A stretch of DNA of 64,000 nt, from NCBI RefSeq assembly GCF_000003815.2, contig NC_049997.1, positions 7,786,306 through 7,850,305 on the forward strand, read 5' to 3'. The position numbers and the translations under genes are program-made. The DNA comes from Branchiostoma floridae (taxonomy: Eukaryota > Chordata > Leptocardii > Amphioxiformes > Branchiostomatidae). Positions 34,266 to 46,115 of the stretch are shown piece after piece. How positions within the stretch are numbered: position 1 is the first letter of the stretch; every line of letters begins with the position of its first letter. The notes beneath the pieces were generated by a model. That model did no database searches. It had not been told where the DNA came from and saw only the letters and a list, made by a program, of their open reading frames with translations.

Positions 34266-34878
34266 AGCGTACTAGACATTTGCCTTGATTTGCTTCATCG
34301 GGTTTCTATGGGACCCCGATGAGCACAAGTCATCAGTTTACATAAGTAAAGAGAGAAAACTCTGTAATTCATGTAAGGAATAAGCATATTGAATTTCAAT
34401 GTTGCTCATCCCATACTTCGCTTTGATCATAACGTATTTATCCATTTAATTGTGACCACTTGCAGTTAGGCTTTGGGCATGAATCTGTCATAAATATTGC
34501 AGTTAATGACATGAGCACGAACTTAGTCTTGCGGAACCATGGATGGTTAATTTGACTCTTCTGCATCTGTCCGTTGCTTCATTAGGTCGCAGAAATTCCT
34601 TTTTGAAAGTTTGAAAGTCCGGGCGGTTCTAGGTTTTCCCTACACTTGGAATTCAAAACCCAAAGGCTCGCATAATGTTTATTGTGATATCAGAATCAAC
34701 GTCAAACAAAACCTTCCCAAGCAGGTCCAGATCTAGATGACTACTCAATTACTTAGAATGCTCTTTTGAACTCTTTTTATACACAAGTTGACAAAAGGTG
34801 CAGATTTTAGGTAATAGGAGCCGCACGAGGAAGTCATATAACAGTAACACCTTGCCTCATACAGCAGCACACCTCTCC

Positions 34879-34880
<2 letters not shown>

Positions 34881-34921
<41 letters not shown>
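34881..34921. repeat. (AT)n microsatellite
   Basis: Simple AT tract of about 40 bp between the two prokineticin-like first exons. Confidence 0.9.
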
Positions 34922-34924
<3 letters not shown>

Positions 34925-35210
34925 TATACAATATATAACAATAATATAATGTAGACATCACCCGCTTTCCCTCGGCAATTTTGGCATTTCATTCGACAGT
35001 TCCTCTGTCACTTACATAGAAAACGTCTGGAACAAGACCACAAAGTTATACAACAAGCGCATACGTACAAAATGTGAAGTAGCCATGTAACTATGCTAAC
35101 ATGATTTACATTTGATTGACTTTTGCATATGATCCTTACTATTTAGTGGTTTAACCAGTTTTTCTAGTTAGCTGTACTTGCAATTGTATTGAATTGTTCT
35201 GTTAGTTTAT

Positions 35211-35310
35211 TCTAGTGACGCTGAAGAAGAGTGATGGATGTCACTCGAAACGTCCGGAAGTAAATATCCGTTTTTATACCAGTTGTAGAGATTGAATTGT
35301 ATTTGAATAG
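35211..35310 (+). repeat. Single copy of the CTGANGAA...GAAAC repeat
   Basis: ctgaagaa at 35221, the stem gagtga/tcactc around tggatg, then gaaacgtccggaagtaaat and the tail 'gattgaattgtatttgaata'. Almost identical to the right half of 4080-4274, but with an intact gaaac. Confidence 0.75.
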
Positions 35311-35397
35311 TTATGTAACTTACTTATTTCTTCTCAACCCTTTTTCTGTTATCATATCCAGCAAGTTTTTCTTGTTTCCGTTTTCCATTCATAAATG

Positions 35398-35620
35398 TCT
35401 GGCCCATATAACTTCTCAGAAGCTTGCGGCAAAATCTCAAATTTGTGCATAATGATCCAGACCACGTACGGCAACATGTGAAGTCTGTCCAACGCTGTAG
35501 GGGACCATATACGTGTGTTACGCTGGCTACGTGCGTCTGCAAAACTTCTGTAATGGGTTTATCCGCCGAAGAATGCAGACGTGTGTGTATCAGATGTACC
35601 TCATTTCTCGGCTCTTTTCG
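35398..35620. repeat. Duplicated upstream block of prokineticin-like exon 1b
   Basis: Second copy of the block at 32195-32430, 1.8-2.0 kb ahead of the exon at 37399. Confidence 0.75.
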
Positions 35621-35666
35621 TCTCGGGAGTTAGTCAACAGCTTCAGCCAGTCTCACTGTTGCTGTA

Positions 35667-35799
35667 TAGCCTCCATAGCAGTCTCTCTAGGGCCTTTTTT
35701 GGCTCATAATACACTTTTTCTGGCCATTTCTATTTGTACTGGGTCGCTGATTGCTGGCCTTTTCTGACTGCCGGCATAGAGAGGCTGCTATGGAGGCTA
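35667..35799. mobile_element. 133-bp MITE
   Basis: Inverted ends 'tagcctccatagcag.ctctc' and 'gagaggctgctatggaggcta'. Very short, with no coding capacity. Confidence 0.8.
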
Positions 35800-37398
35800 G
35801 TTGATGTAGCAGACGTATCAGGACATCAGAAATTGGTCTGATTTATTTCAATTTTGGCTGTAAAATGTTTGCTCGGTGGCAAATAAAAAAATAACATAGA
35901 TATATAAGCTTCAATCTTTTGGACTTCCTTTACGTACAGTTGTATTACTTCCTTAATTCCGGGGAAATTGGTATTTCCCACTGGTTATTATTAATTACAA
36001 AAACTTTTTTTTAGTTTACACATACGAATGACAACTACAACTGTGGTCACTCGCCCAGCCAAATGGACATGTGACAATAGGGAGTGGGAGGGAGAATAAA
36101 TGTTCTACACAATTAAACATGTCAGAATCAATACAACAACAACATCGTTAACCTAGAGCCGTTCCCTTCGGAGTTTGTATTATAATTGTGTGGGAGGATA
36201 GCCCACGTACAGTAGTTATCTAGTCCTGTGACGCAGGATTCACACCTAGACAATCGACGCCTCATCAATTCAGTCCCACTCACTTCTTTTCGAATGTTTC
36301 TTCCCCAGGATGGGTCTTCTTTCTGTTTAAGAAGATGCTCACCATCGATTCAAAGTTTGTGTGTGTACAAGACTGCTCGCTGTGAGTTCTGTGTTAGAGT
36401 ATCTTCACTTAGGTTCTACACAGAACTGTATTCCTGCTTCCTTGGTGTTGCCAACTTCGGGGAACAAATACACACCCAGGTACTGTTACATTATATAATC
36501 CTTCGATACGTAAGATGCATCTGGGAGTGTTAAGTGGTGGTGGAGATTTGGGGCCAGATCATTTTCATCGTACGATAGACGTACGTGCGATCGTAAATTG
36601 AGGACATTCTTGGGGTAGACGTGCATGTGTTGTGAAAAAATTCAGTTACGGAGAAGGCTGAGCTGTTGTGGCTCTTTTGTTGGAGGTTACTTCTATCTTA
36701 TTTTTTTTTCACGAAAATTTAAAATAAGAATCGTGCGACAGAGTTTGACGTCGCAGCCACATACATCGTTGGTCGTCGTACGATTTTTATGTCGTAGAAT
36801 TTTCAAGTAGGCTGCGATAGAGCAAACCATTGACAAGGATCTAAGCCGACCTCTTCGGTAACAAGACAACTAAAGTTTGTGCTACAAGTGCGGGACTGTC
36901 ACAAGATTATACTCACTTCGCGATCGCACTACGAATATCACCAGGCCCTAAATAGTGCATTGTTTTTGCTTATCCCACATTTTCGTTGACAGAGGTCTGA
37001 ACAGCATAATTGTTTTGTATTGTCTTGTATTTTGCTAGCTGTTGATTTTTTATTATAAAACTGAAATTAAAACTTTTAAAAGTTTTGTGAACAAAGTAGC
37101 TGAAACTCCGTGCAAGGGCTCTGAACTTGCAATGTGATTATGAAAACACGTGTATATATGTTTACAGGCATTACGGTCCATTATGAGCTCGAATTGTATT
37201 ACCTAAAACATTAAATGTCACCACCCGAGCAAACTTGAAAGGTTACGAGTAAACCTATCTAGCGAAATATAACCTCCATCGAAACCTTTCTTGATTGTTA
37301 TTGCTATATAATGGATAGATGTTAGGTACCACAACACCTTTCTTGCAGACTAGTCTGTAACTTCTGGCCGTCCAGATATACTGATCACCGAGAACACA
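35800..37398. other. Upstream region of exon 1b, little recognised
   Basis: Short open frames only. Palindromic tcgtacga words at 36568 and 36775 recall the inside of the element at 21791-22856, but no ends were found. tatataa at 37304-37310, about 90 bases before the ATG, is a possible core promoter. Confidence 0.35.
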
Positions 37399-40300
37399 AT
37401 GGGCCCGCTGGCCGCTATCCTTATCGTCTGTGTGCTGGGCATGGACTCTTCGCTGGCTCAGATGAGCATGCTGGTAAGAGAGTATTACTTTTACTTAGTA
37501 ATATTTAACTTTGGCCGAGCTCCTGCTCGAACCAAGCTTGAAAGTGTTCTCCATCTCCGCGGCCTCTATTCTCCACCGGGGACTTGATTGCCTTCACTTC
37601 GGTTAAGTTAGTATCAGAACTCAGGTTGTCGATGAGGGTGAGCTCTCCCTCGGCTTCTTTTCCCCTTTGATGGTTCCCAGAGTACAAACTTAGAGGCTAT
37701 GTTGTCTGGATTCTTGATGCAATGGGTCGTCAATTTCATTCTTCTTGTCCTTATTTTCTCAGTAACTAATGGTAGATCTTGATGTAGTTGCTCATTAGTA
37801 CGTTTTTGCTCCCAGGTGATATTAAGAGAGTACTGTAAATGCAGAAACTTTCGCGGTAGTTTAATGCTCGCGGTTTTCGCGGCGGCCCCTTCAATGCGAA
37901 TTTAGAATCACCGCGAACATTTTTCCATGGCATTATGACACTACAGTGCATGGTGCTACCGCGAAATCAAAACCACCGCGAAAAGTCCATCTTCACTACC
38001 GCGAAATTAAATCTCCGCGAACTTAAATGCACATTCTCAAGTGTCCGTGTTCGGTTGCTGTCTCGTCGAAAATTTGCAAATATTTGCACTTATTTTCTAC
38101 TCGTGGCTTCATTGCTTAGAGGTGTCTTTTTTGCTGATGCAATGCGGGGTTGATCAGGCGAAACGTGAAGTCAGCGCCTTAGCAATGGGCAAAAGCACTG
38201 AACATATTTATGTATATGGGCTAGCAAGGAATTGAGTGGTGGTAAAGGTAAGAATAAACGAAATCCAGCAGAAACAGTGAAGAAGGTCTAACATTTTTCA
38301 TTGCCGTCTTAGAAGAAACACTGAGACAGTATTGCCGACTTTGTAGCAAGCCAAGGTGTCGATGTCTATACAAAATTTACTTCAAATGTTTTCGATTTTG
38401 CTAATCAAAGATATGTTTGTGATGCTAGTTTTTTATGTTTATACTTCAAGTTAGACTCGTATGTAGAAGCGGCAAAACGCCCTACGGTGTATATTATCTA
38501 TCTGACCATTGGCATTTTGTTCAGTGGCTCCTATATCTGGTTTCCAAAAGCTTTAGAAGTAGGGTGGTTACCGTTACAGAAAATTCAGGTCCAGGTACAG
38601 TCCACTGACGTTTTAAAACCATATCTTCATGTAAACAACACTAATTGCTTCTGTTTTATAGCAAATTTGACGGTAGAAACTCAGCAAAAATGACTTTCAA
38701 CTCTCCACTACTTCGCTCTTGTTATTTTCCTGCACATGTATTTTCTTGTACATGTATTCCGCTTGAATGTTTAATTCATATTAGCAAGGTTTACGAAAAT
38801 AATGGTCTCACGAGCACAATTGGTTCCACTTAAATGTTTTATTCATAATAGCAAGAGTTACGAAAATGATGGTCTCAAGAGCACCATTGGTCACTGGTGC
38901 TGATAGGGAGTGGGCAGAGAGGCGGTAGATGTTATTAGCAATATGAGGGATGAGAAAGATCTGCTTATACCCCTGTCACATTGCGCGAAAATCGATCGGA
39001 CGACAAGTCCAGGGCAATTGCCCGGGCCTCGCTTATAATAATAACTTTATTGCACAACAATTGTATAAGGTACAACGTATGGCTTATATGTGACAGGGAC
39101 GGTTTTCAGGTAAAAGATACACCGCAACCCTCTGTTGATCTTAAATATGGCAGAACTTCCTGCTATACGCCTGAAGATCGTGGACAATGCGACAGGGGTA
39201 TAAGGGCACGGTCACATAGGTCGTACTATTTTGATGTGGTAGGACTTTTGAGCATGCCGTAAAAGAGCCAACCACCGTCGAGGATACAAGTCAGCGCTTT
39301 GTGTAGCAAGACAGCTGTACATTGAAGGAAACATGCATGGCTGTCAAATAAACAATCGTGACCGTGTACTTAGAGCGATACATCATATGAAATCAGTTCG
39401 TTTTTTAAACTGTAGGGATTACCCTAAAAAATTAAGATAAACAAATAGATAGGGCAATGCACAAGTACATCTCTTTGCGTTTGATTCGGAGGGAGCAAGC
39501 TGGATCGACATCGGGGCAAGTGGGGAGCTTTACCTATAATACATAAGTTATAGTGTTGTTATGTATGGTATCAATATCTATTTTGTAGCCGGACAACCGC
39601 AGCGTCTCATTACCAAATGTCACTTTTCAAAATATTTATACCTGATTGCTAACTAAACTAGGCTTGTGGGGGATATAAAGGTGTCTATCCCATGGCCCAA
39701 GGAATGGCGGTAACAGTATTAATGATGTTTATTGCAGTGATTTCATATGTAACATATATTCTTCTTTCCCAGGGTTAGCCCTTGGAAATAGCCTATGGCT
39801 AGTTGGGCAGCCCTGGCTGTTTGTAGATAGTTAAAAAATAAATAGAAATAAAAAATAGTTGGTTGGCCTGTGGGTTGTATTCGGAAGGGAAACACGGAGA
39901 GTGAAATCCATAATTTTGCAGGCCTTTGAGACTGGTATGATGTATGGTCAGTGTAACGGTGTGAGATGAGCAGAGCCTGGTGGAACACTGAAACAACTCT
40001 CAATGAAGGAACTGCTGTTGAGAGTTTCTTCTGAAAAAAAGCTTACGGTTATTGCTTGAATGCTAGAAAACAATGTCTGTATCATATGAAATACATAACG
40101 TGACTTGACGTCCTTTTTTATAGTTTCACATAACCATTTTAGACTTACCACATCAGTTTTGGGACGAATGGCCGAATCTCCAGGCGAGTTGACACAAAAT
40201 CGTCACAAATTTGATTGCTGACGTTTGATTCCTAAAGCTGGGTACTCAGATTGTGGATGGAAAGATTATCATAAGGAATTATTGTAAGTAATGGTTGGGA

Positions 40301-40851
40301 TAGATTTTTTATCCTGATAAACGATTCATCATTATCATCATCATCAAGATAAAAGGTGGTAAGGGGGAGGGGTGTGGGTGGGTTCCGTCTTTGTTGCCCA
40401 CAACCTCTATGGTACGGTATTCAATCTTTTACCCTTGCGGCCTCAAAAATGCTGTTTTAACCCTTTTTGTACCTTTATTTAACGGAGCTGGGTTCCTGTA
40501 TATCAAAAATAGAATGGTTGTTTCTTTTTGCAGGAGTGTGACACTGACCAGGACTGCATCGATGCGTACGGCTTCGGGAACTACTGCTGTGCCCGTGTCA
40601 ACTCCATCACCCGCGACCTGCATCAGTGCAAGCCGATCGGGCAGGAGGGCGAGCTGTGCCACGTGGGGAGCAACTACCTGCCCTACCCGTTCCGGGGAAC
40701 CCGCCGCTTCTGGCGCTGCCAGTGCAACTTCCCGCAGTCGTTCTGGTGCGCTCCGGACCCCGACAGCCCGCTGCCGCTCGGAGGGCGCTGTGAGCGCTGG
40801 GTCCCGCCGGGCAACTCCACCACCAGCCCGGAAGGTGCCGGCTCTGGCTAG
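37399..40851 (+). CDS. Secreted prokineticin-like (AVIT/colipase-fold) cysteine-rich protein
   Basis: Join of 37399-37473 (signal peptide) and 40534-40851 gives 130 residues. Exon 1 encodes a signal peptide ending SSLAQ and a few mature residues. Exon 2 opens directly before the first cysteine. It holds ten cysteines in the prokineticin order: C-x5-C-x9-CC-x12-C-x9-C-x19-C-x-C-x7-C-x13-C. Prokineticin-type signatures are GNYCC, CKPIGQEGELCHVGS and CQC. The intron position, just before the first cysteine, also matches vertebrate prokineticins. The vertebrate receptor-activating AVIT N-terminus is absent; the mature protein would start QMSML or thereabouts. An acidic Pro/Ser/Gly tail follows the last cysteine. 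It is probably a secreted ligand acting on a GPCR, by family analogy only. Dickkopf-type colipase folds are the main alternative. An upstream exon 1a could replace exon 1. Confidence 0.75.
37835..38035. mobile_element. MITE with 'tttcgcgg' inverted repeats
   Basis: Left end 'gtaaatgcagaaactttcgc' pairs with right end 'gcgaacttaaatgcac'. The interior has several inverted ccgcgaa/ttcgcgg words. Located in the prokineticin-like intron. Confidence 0.7.
38964..39204. mobile_element. 241-bp MITE, CTTATACCCCTGTC ends
   Basis: 'cttatacccctgtcacattg' on the left and 'caatgcgacaggggtataag' on the right. Located in the prokineticin-like intron. Confidence 0.85.
39205..40533. other. Intron remainder, nothing recognised
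   Basis: No repeat or exon was recognised before the cysteine-rich exon. Confidence 0.4.
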
Positions 40852-41410
40852 GCGGTGCAGGCCACCTGACGGCAGCGCTGGCTTGAATCCCTATTTTTCT
40901 TGATTCCTCTCTTCAAATCAGAACCAATTAGTAATGCCCTGAGAAAGTTGAGTTAACAGTTCCTGAAACGTCCGCTAGGCTGTGTACGTGCACAAAGAAT
41001 TTCGTCAATCATCCATGCAGTCATCAATAGTTGAGAAAACTGACCGAAATGTATTATTCTTGCAACTTGCAAATCAAAACTTGTGGCCGTATTGTGACTT
41101 ACCACCCTTCATGAACTACACTGAATTAGAAACTATGAGTGACTTACAACTTATCCAAATTAATGCGAGGCAATGATAAAATTAAGTCTAAATTTAACCC
41201 TTACCTTATCTTAACACTTTTTCCCGTACCCTTAAGGCAGTTTTTCCCGTGCCCTTAAGGCACATTGGGTCGTCCTTCTCCACGTACTAAGATGCTGCAA
41301 TTCCCTCATTGCTTTATACCAGGAGCTAGCGCGCTTCCAGTGACTTCAAGATCTATTTCCAAATTCAACTCTGGTCGGACCAATTTTCTCTTTCTACAAT
41401 CTTTTCAACC

Positions 41411-41483
41411 TAGCCTGCGTACCATCCGTTTTCTACGTAGTGAGTGTAAGGAGCCCCGGTAGAATACGGATGGTACACAGGCT
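41411..41483. mobile_element. Tiny foldback repeat
   Basis: 'agcctgcgtaccatccgt' and 'acggatggtacacaggct' are inverted ends of a 73-bp unit. Confidence 0.7.
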
Positions 41484-42229
41484 ATTTTCGACCGTTTCTT
41501 TTTTGATTCTCCAATCAAGGTCTAGGGATTCAATTGGTGTTGCGTCAAGACGATCACCCATTAATGACATCGATTCCCGCATCACACTACCAGGGAACAG
41601 TGTGATGATAATAGGGCGGAGCATGGCTTTCATTTAGCCTGGATCATGTAGTTAGTAGACTCCCCAGGAGTATAAATGCAGCGAAAATTTGACAACCTTG
41701 TCACAAAAAAAGGAAATAAAAACGGAGGTACATAAATTTGTCAAGTGTACAACTTGAATCAATAAATGAATAAAGTTCCCTCGTACCAAACTCATTGGCT
41801 CTGTATTTTTAATTCATAGAGAGCTATATTAAAGTTGGATGCAATGTACATCAAAAGCATGCATCACATATTTCTATGCTGTCTACAAGCAATCATACAA
41901 ACATGCAAAACTATGCAGTCACACGCAAGCGGTGCCGTAAACCTTTTGACGAAGCTAACTTGCCACTGACAACCATTGGCGAATGTACGAAGTTGGCCCG
42001 GGTTGACAACAATTTTCATCCGACGGAGGGAAAGCACAGACTATTAAGAAGAATAAAGCCTACGTGTACCAGAATAAAGACATTAAGACCCTCAGCCACC
42101 AACTACCGACGTAGACAAACTTGGACAAAGAAACAAGATCGCGACGCATGCGCAGCTTCGATAGGCGGCAGCAAAAAAAATGAAGGCCGCAGCGCGATTG
42201 ATATTCGAACGTTTCGAAGGAGTGTGTGG

Positions 42230-42375
42230 GTGAGTGTAAGTGAGTGAGTGCGTGAGTGACCGAGTCGGTGACAAATTGAGTGAGTGAGTGAGTGAGTGAG
42301 TGAGTGAGTGAGTGAGTGACAAATAAAGGCTGTGAGCAGGTGAGTGAGTAATTGAGTGAGTGAGTGAGTGAGTTG
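42230..42375. repeat. (GTGA)n microsatellite
   Basis: Interrupted tetranucleotide array; the complementary strand reads (TCAC)n, as at 21051-21141. Ser/His/Leu/Thr-repeat open frames on the minus strand are artefacts. Confidence 0.95.
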
Positions 42376-42936
42376 GTCCGTACATCGCAAATAATATGTG
42401 CAAACGATGTTACCAAATCCGCACCGAGACATGGCAATCGGTTCGCGGACCGGTTTTGTAACTTCGTACGAGAAAAGGCTGTACAAACCTAAGAAATAAA
42501 TACGTACACTGACAACATCTACAAAACTACATTAAGACTAAATGCAGGTTCAGCTTCTTCTCACATAAGATACGAAGAGCGGCAAACAATTTGCCTTAAC
42601 TTATTCTGAAACGTATTCTTACTCAAATTCATAAAGCGCTTGCAAGTCAACTTGGATTTGTCAATGCGAGGGCTTTCTCGGAAATGGTCTGATGAAAAGC
42701 TAAGTGCAGACAGGAACAGATTATCTTTCTGGAGTTATGTCCGAGTCACTCTACACCACCAACCTTCTCCGTTGCCATTAAACCTGACTTTCAGGGACCA
42801 CCTAGTGGTTCATTAAACTATCATGTTTACAGGATAGAAAATATCTCGCAGATGGTGCCAGGACTGAGAGCAATTGAAATAAAAAAAATCAAGTGTTCAG
42901 GAAAAAGTTTGCTGAGTTCTTTAAACAATGGCATGA

Positions 42937-43140
42937 TAAAAGAAGTTTATTTTCAAGTTCATGCCCGAGGGCTAATTGCAAGTACATGGTATTAACATAG
43001 CATACAAGTGACAATGGACAGTTATGAACATTATTCTACTGTAATACTAGAGTTGGATAATGGCTATTACTAAACAGGTTGTGTTTTTGGAAGTAGAGGG
43101 AGACGAAAAGCCCCACCTTTTCTAAAATTTGTGGGTTCTG
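42937..43140. repeat. Dispersed repeat, copy 2
   Basis: Same-orientation copy of 26380-26590, with small indels. Confidence 0.65.
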
Positions 43141-44079
43141 CGATTTCAAGAGAAAAGTGGCCTTCTGTTCGTCTGTCAATGTGGGGAAGTTCGGATAAAT
43201 GAACAGAGAGACGAGGTCTCATCAAGATTTACCAACATAACAAATATCATCAGGACCTTCTTGAGTTATCGTGTTGGTAAACGTACACACAGAGCTATAG
43301 ACAAACACAGGAACTGCAACCAAACAAACCTTCGATAGCGGGTAACAAACGAACCTACTGCCGGACTTATTTATGTCATTGCCTCTGAGGATCTTGTCGT
43401 CTATTCTACTAGTTGTCATCGGTAATTAAGTTTATCCAGAGAGAATACAAGTAATGTCTTCTATATGATGACTGCAACACTACATTTTCTGTTACCCACT
43501 ACTAGTGCAACCCCGGGCCCATTCAATGGACACATAAATGAGATATAAATTATATATCAATACAAGTTACACCTTGGAGAAAGTGGTAAATGTCAGGAAT
43601 AAGATATAATTTATTTTGCTTATAGTGGTTAAACACGTATGGCATAATATAATTCTCGATATATTATTAACGGTATATGTATAGCTAAAGCATTTCCACC
43701 TGAGGGGGTGGGCGTCGTTTGCAGACATCTTCCATCCGTAGTCTTGCTCAAATAACGATAGACAGTCCTTGTCACTTAAAGTACAGGTACTTTTCTAGGC
43801 ATGGCCAAAAACCACAAGATGTAAATAAAACACGCGTTTCTTCTCTCAGCTTCGAGCTTCGTGCGAACACGTTTAAATTAAAAAACATGAATCACAGAGA
43901 CCATGACGTTAGCACTTCACAGATTAGCCCTTCGAATTCCTCCAAAAGGTTTGTCACTTGAGGTAGCAAATAAGAATTGTAACAAAAATCCTAGCGGTTT
44001 TATAAAAGTCTGTAACACTTCACAAATGTCAATATCTGAAATTTACCAACATACAAAAGAAAAATTGTTCAAATACAAG

Positions 44080-46079
44080 TTAACAGAAATTCGTTCCAAA
44101 ACTGGGAACGTCGAGATGTTTTCCGGCTGTTGATTTTAGCAGGTTTTTGACTCTTCTAATGTGCGGACGGGGTGACAGCTTCGGGGAAGACCTAGGTGAA
44201 CCCCGCCGGATATCTTTCGTCTGCGACTGCTCTTTACACTTCGAGTAAAGTCCCTCAAATACTCTAGCCACTTCGATGTACGATTCTTTCGTGGTTATCT
44301 CTGAGAAGCTGCATCCTAAGGTGTCCGCCATTTTCTCGCCGTCAAGTCTCGCGACCATTCTATCTAATTCGAGATCTCGTTTGTTGGCCACGAGTGTCAC
44401 CGGCGTGTCAGGTCCCTTCGTGTGGTTGATCAGAAATTTGATTCTCATAACTTCGTCAAAGCTGCAGATGTCGTTGATGCTGTAAACGATGATGAAAGCG
44501 TCTCCCCATCGGATCTTCTGCTCCACAGCCAGCGAGTTTTCTTCCTGAAAGAAATGATACGAAATTTACAACTTTCTGTGGTTTTATCATTATTTTTCAG
44601 TGCATTACGAAATTTACAACATTCTGTGGTTTCGTCATTCTTTTTCAGTATATTGAACGTTTACATCGACATGTCAAAATTGAGTGTAATAACATAATAA
44701 GCTATATCCAAGAGTAGTTGTCCATTTGAAGCAACACGAGCTTCTGCTTAAAATGTAAAATAACTGGGCAACAAAGGCATTTCTTGCAGAAATGTAGCTT
44801 TGAATTTGAAAAAAAAGTAAACGGGATATTTGCATACAGTCTCCATTACGATTTATCCAATCACATTTATGTGCCACTTTGAAGATCAATGTGCTTGAGA
44901 CCTGCACTTATTGTATATAAAGAGTTCTTATTTATTTATTCAATTTATTTGTTTAATCTTTAAGACATCTGGGGGGCATTTTCGCCCCCGATTTCCCCCA
45001 AGAGGTCAGGTAGCGCAGCAACGCCCCCTACCCACGTATACATAGTAAAAGTTATATATGCAGTAGTGCATTATACTTGCGTACGTTGCATTGGAGATCA
45101 GTGCAAACTTATGTTTTTAGGCTGTTGAATAAATGTGACCTAGCGGAACCATATAAAGGTGGGGTCACACTTGCATATATAGCTAAGTCCGTATGAGGCG
45201 CGCATGGGAGTATTTGCCTCCACCAGGCCCCACAGGTCGTTGTAAAAGTAATAGAATTCGGACAAACGTAAACAGGTAACATGTCAGACGAGTGAAGCTG
45301 GGTCGCAAACCATACCTCTCGGTCAGCTAACTCATCTGGCATGTTATGTATCTATATTTGTCCAATTTGTACTATTCATTCCGCGACCTGTGGAGTCTGG
45401 TAGAGACTAAGAGCTTTAAACGCACCCAAACGGACTTGAATTTATACGTATGTGTGGCCCCACCTTAAGTAATCATGTATGTCACCCCGTACCTGCCCGG
45501 CAGTGTCCAGTACTTCAAACTGTACCAGATCGTCACCAACAAACTCCAGGTGATGATATTTGGCCTCTGTAGTACGAAGATAAGGTGAAGTATCAAACAC
45601 TGGTCGCTGGTGATTACGATGTAGAATGGTGAATAATTTGGTTAAAATGTAGAATACTATAAAGCCTCTAGAAATTTTTTGTACTGGCTCATTGTTTGGC
45701 AGTGTAAAGCAAAGCTTGGCAGGACAACATCGCTGACTGGACGGGCCTCAGCCTACAGGAGAGACTAATCCTGGCTAGGGATAGAAGAACCTGGAGGCAA
45801 ATCTCGATCTTCATGTCTACCTTGTCCCCCCAACGACCTGGAGGTCAAGGGACTAGGTAGGTAGGTAGGTAAATGATGATTGAAAGTGGGCAAATTTGAG
45901 GAAAACGATGTTAAGCTTACCGAGCGTTGGGTCATAGTCACCGATAAATCTCTTGGTCACAAACCGCACAGTCATCGCTGTAGAGCGGAAAAATACACTT
46001 TGTGTAAGTTGCAATTGCATGCAACTCACAATCTTTAATACAGACACACGTACACATGTGCCGGCATACACGAACATAA

Positions 46080-46115
<36 letters not shown>

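Larger units (their letters stand above)
40852..44079. other. Convergent intergenic region, prokineticin-like to Ras-like
   Basis: Holds the 3' ends of two converging genes. For the upstream gene, aataaa signals lie near 41715 and 41760; for the minus-strand Ras-like gene, tttatt is at 43610. Named repeats inside are listed separately. No further gene is seen; the open frames lack coding features. Confidence 0.45.

Noticed and set aside
42060-42486. Ser/Leu/Thr/His-rich minus-strand frames of 103-127 codons
   Set aside because: Translation of the GTGA tetranucleotide array; three frames give the same repeated composition.
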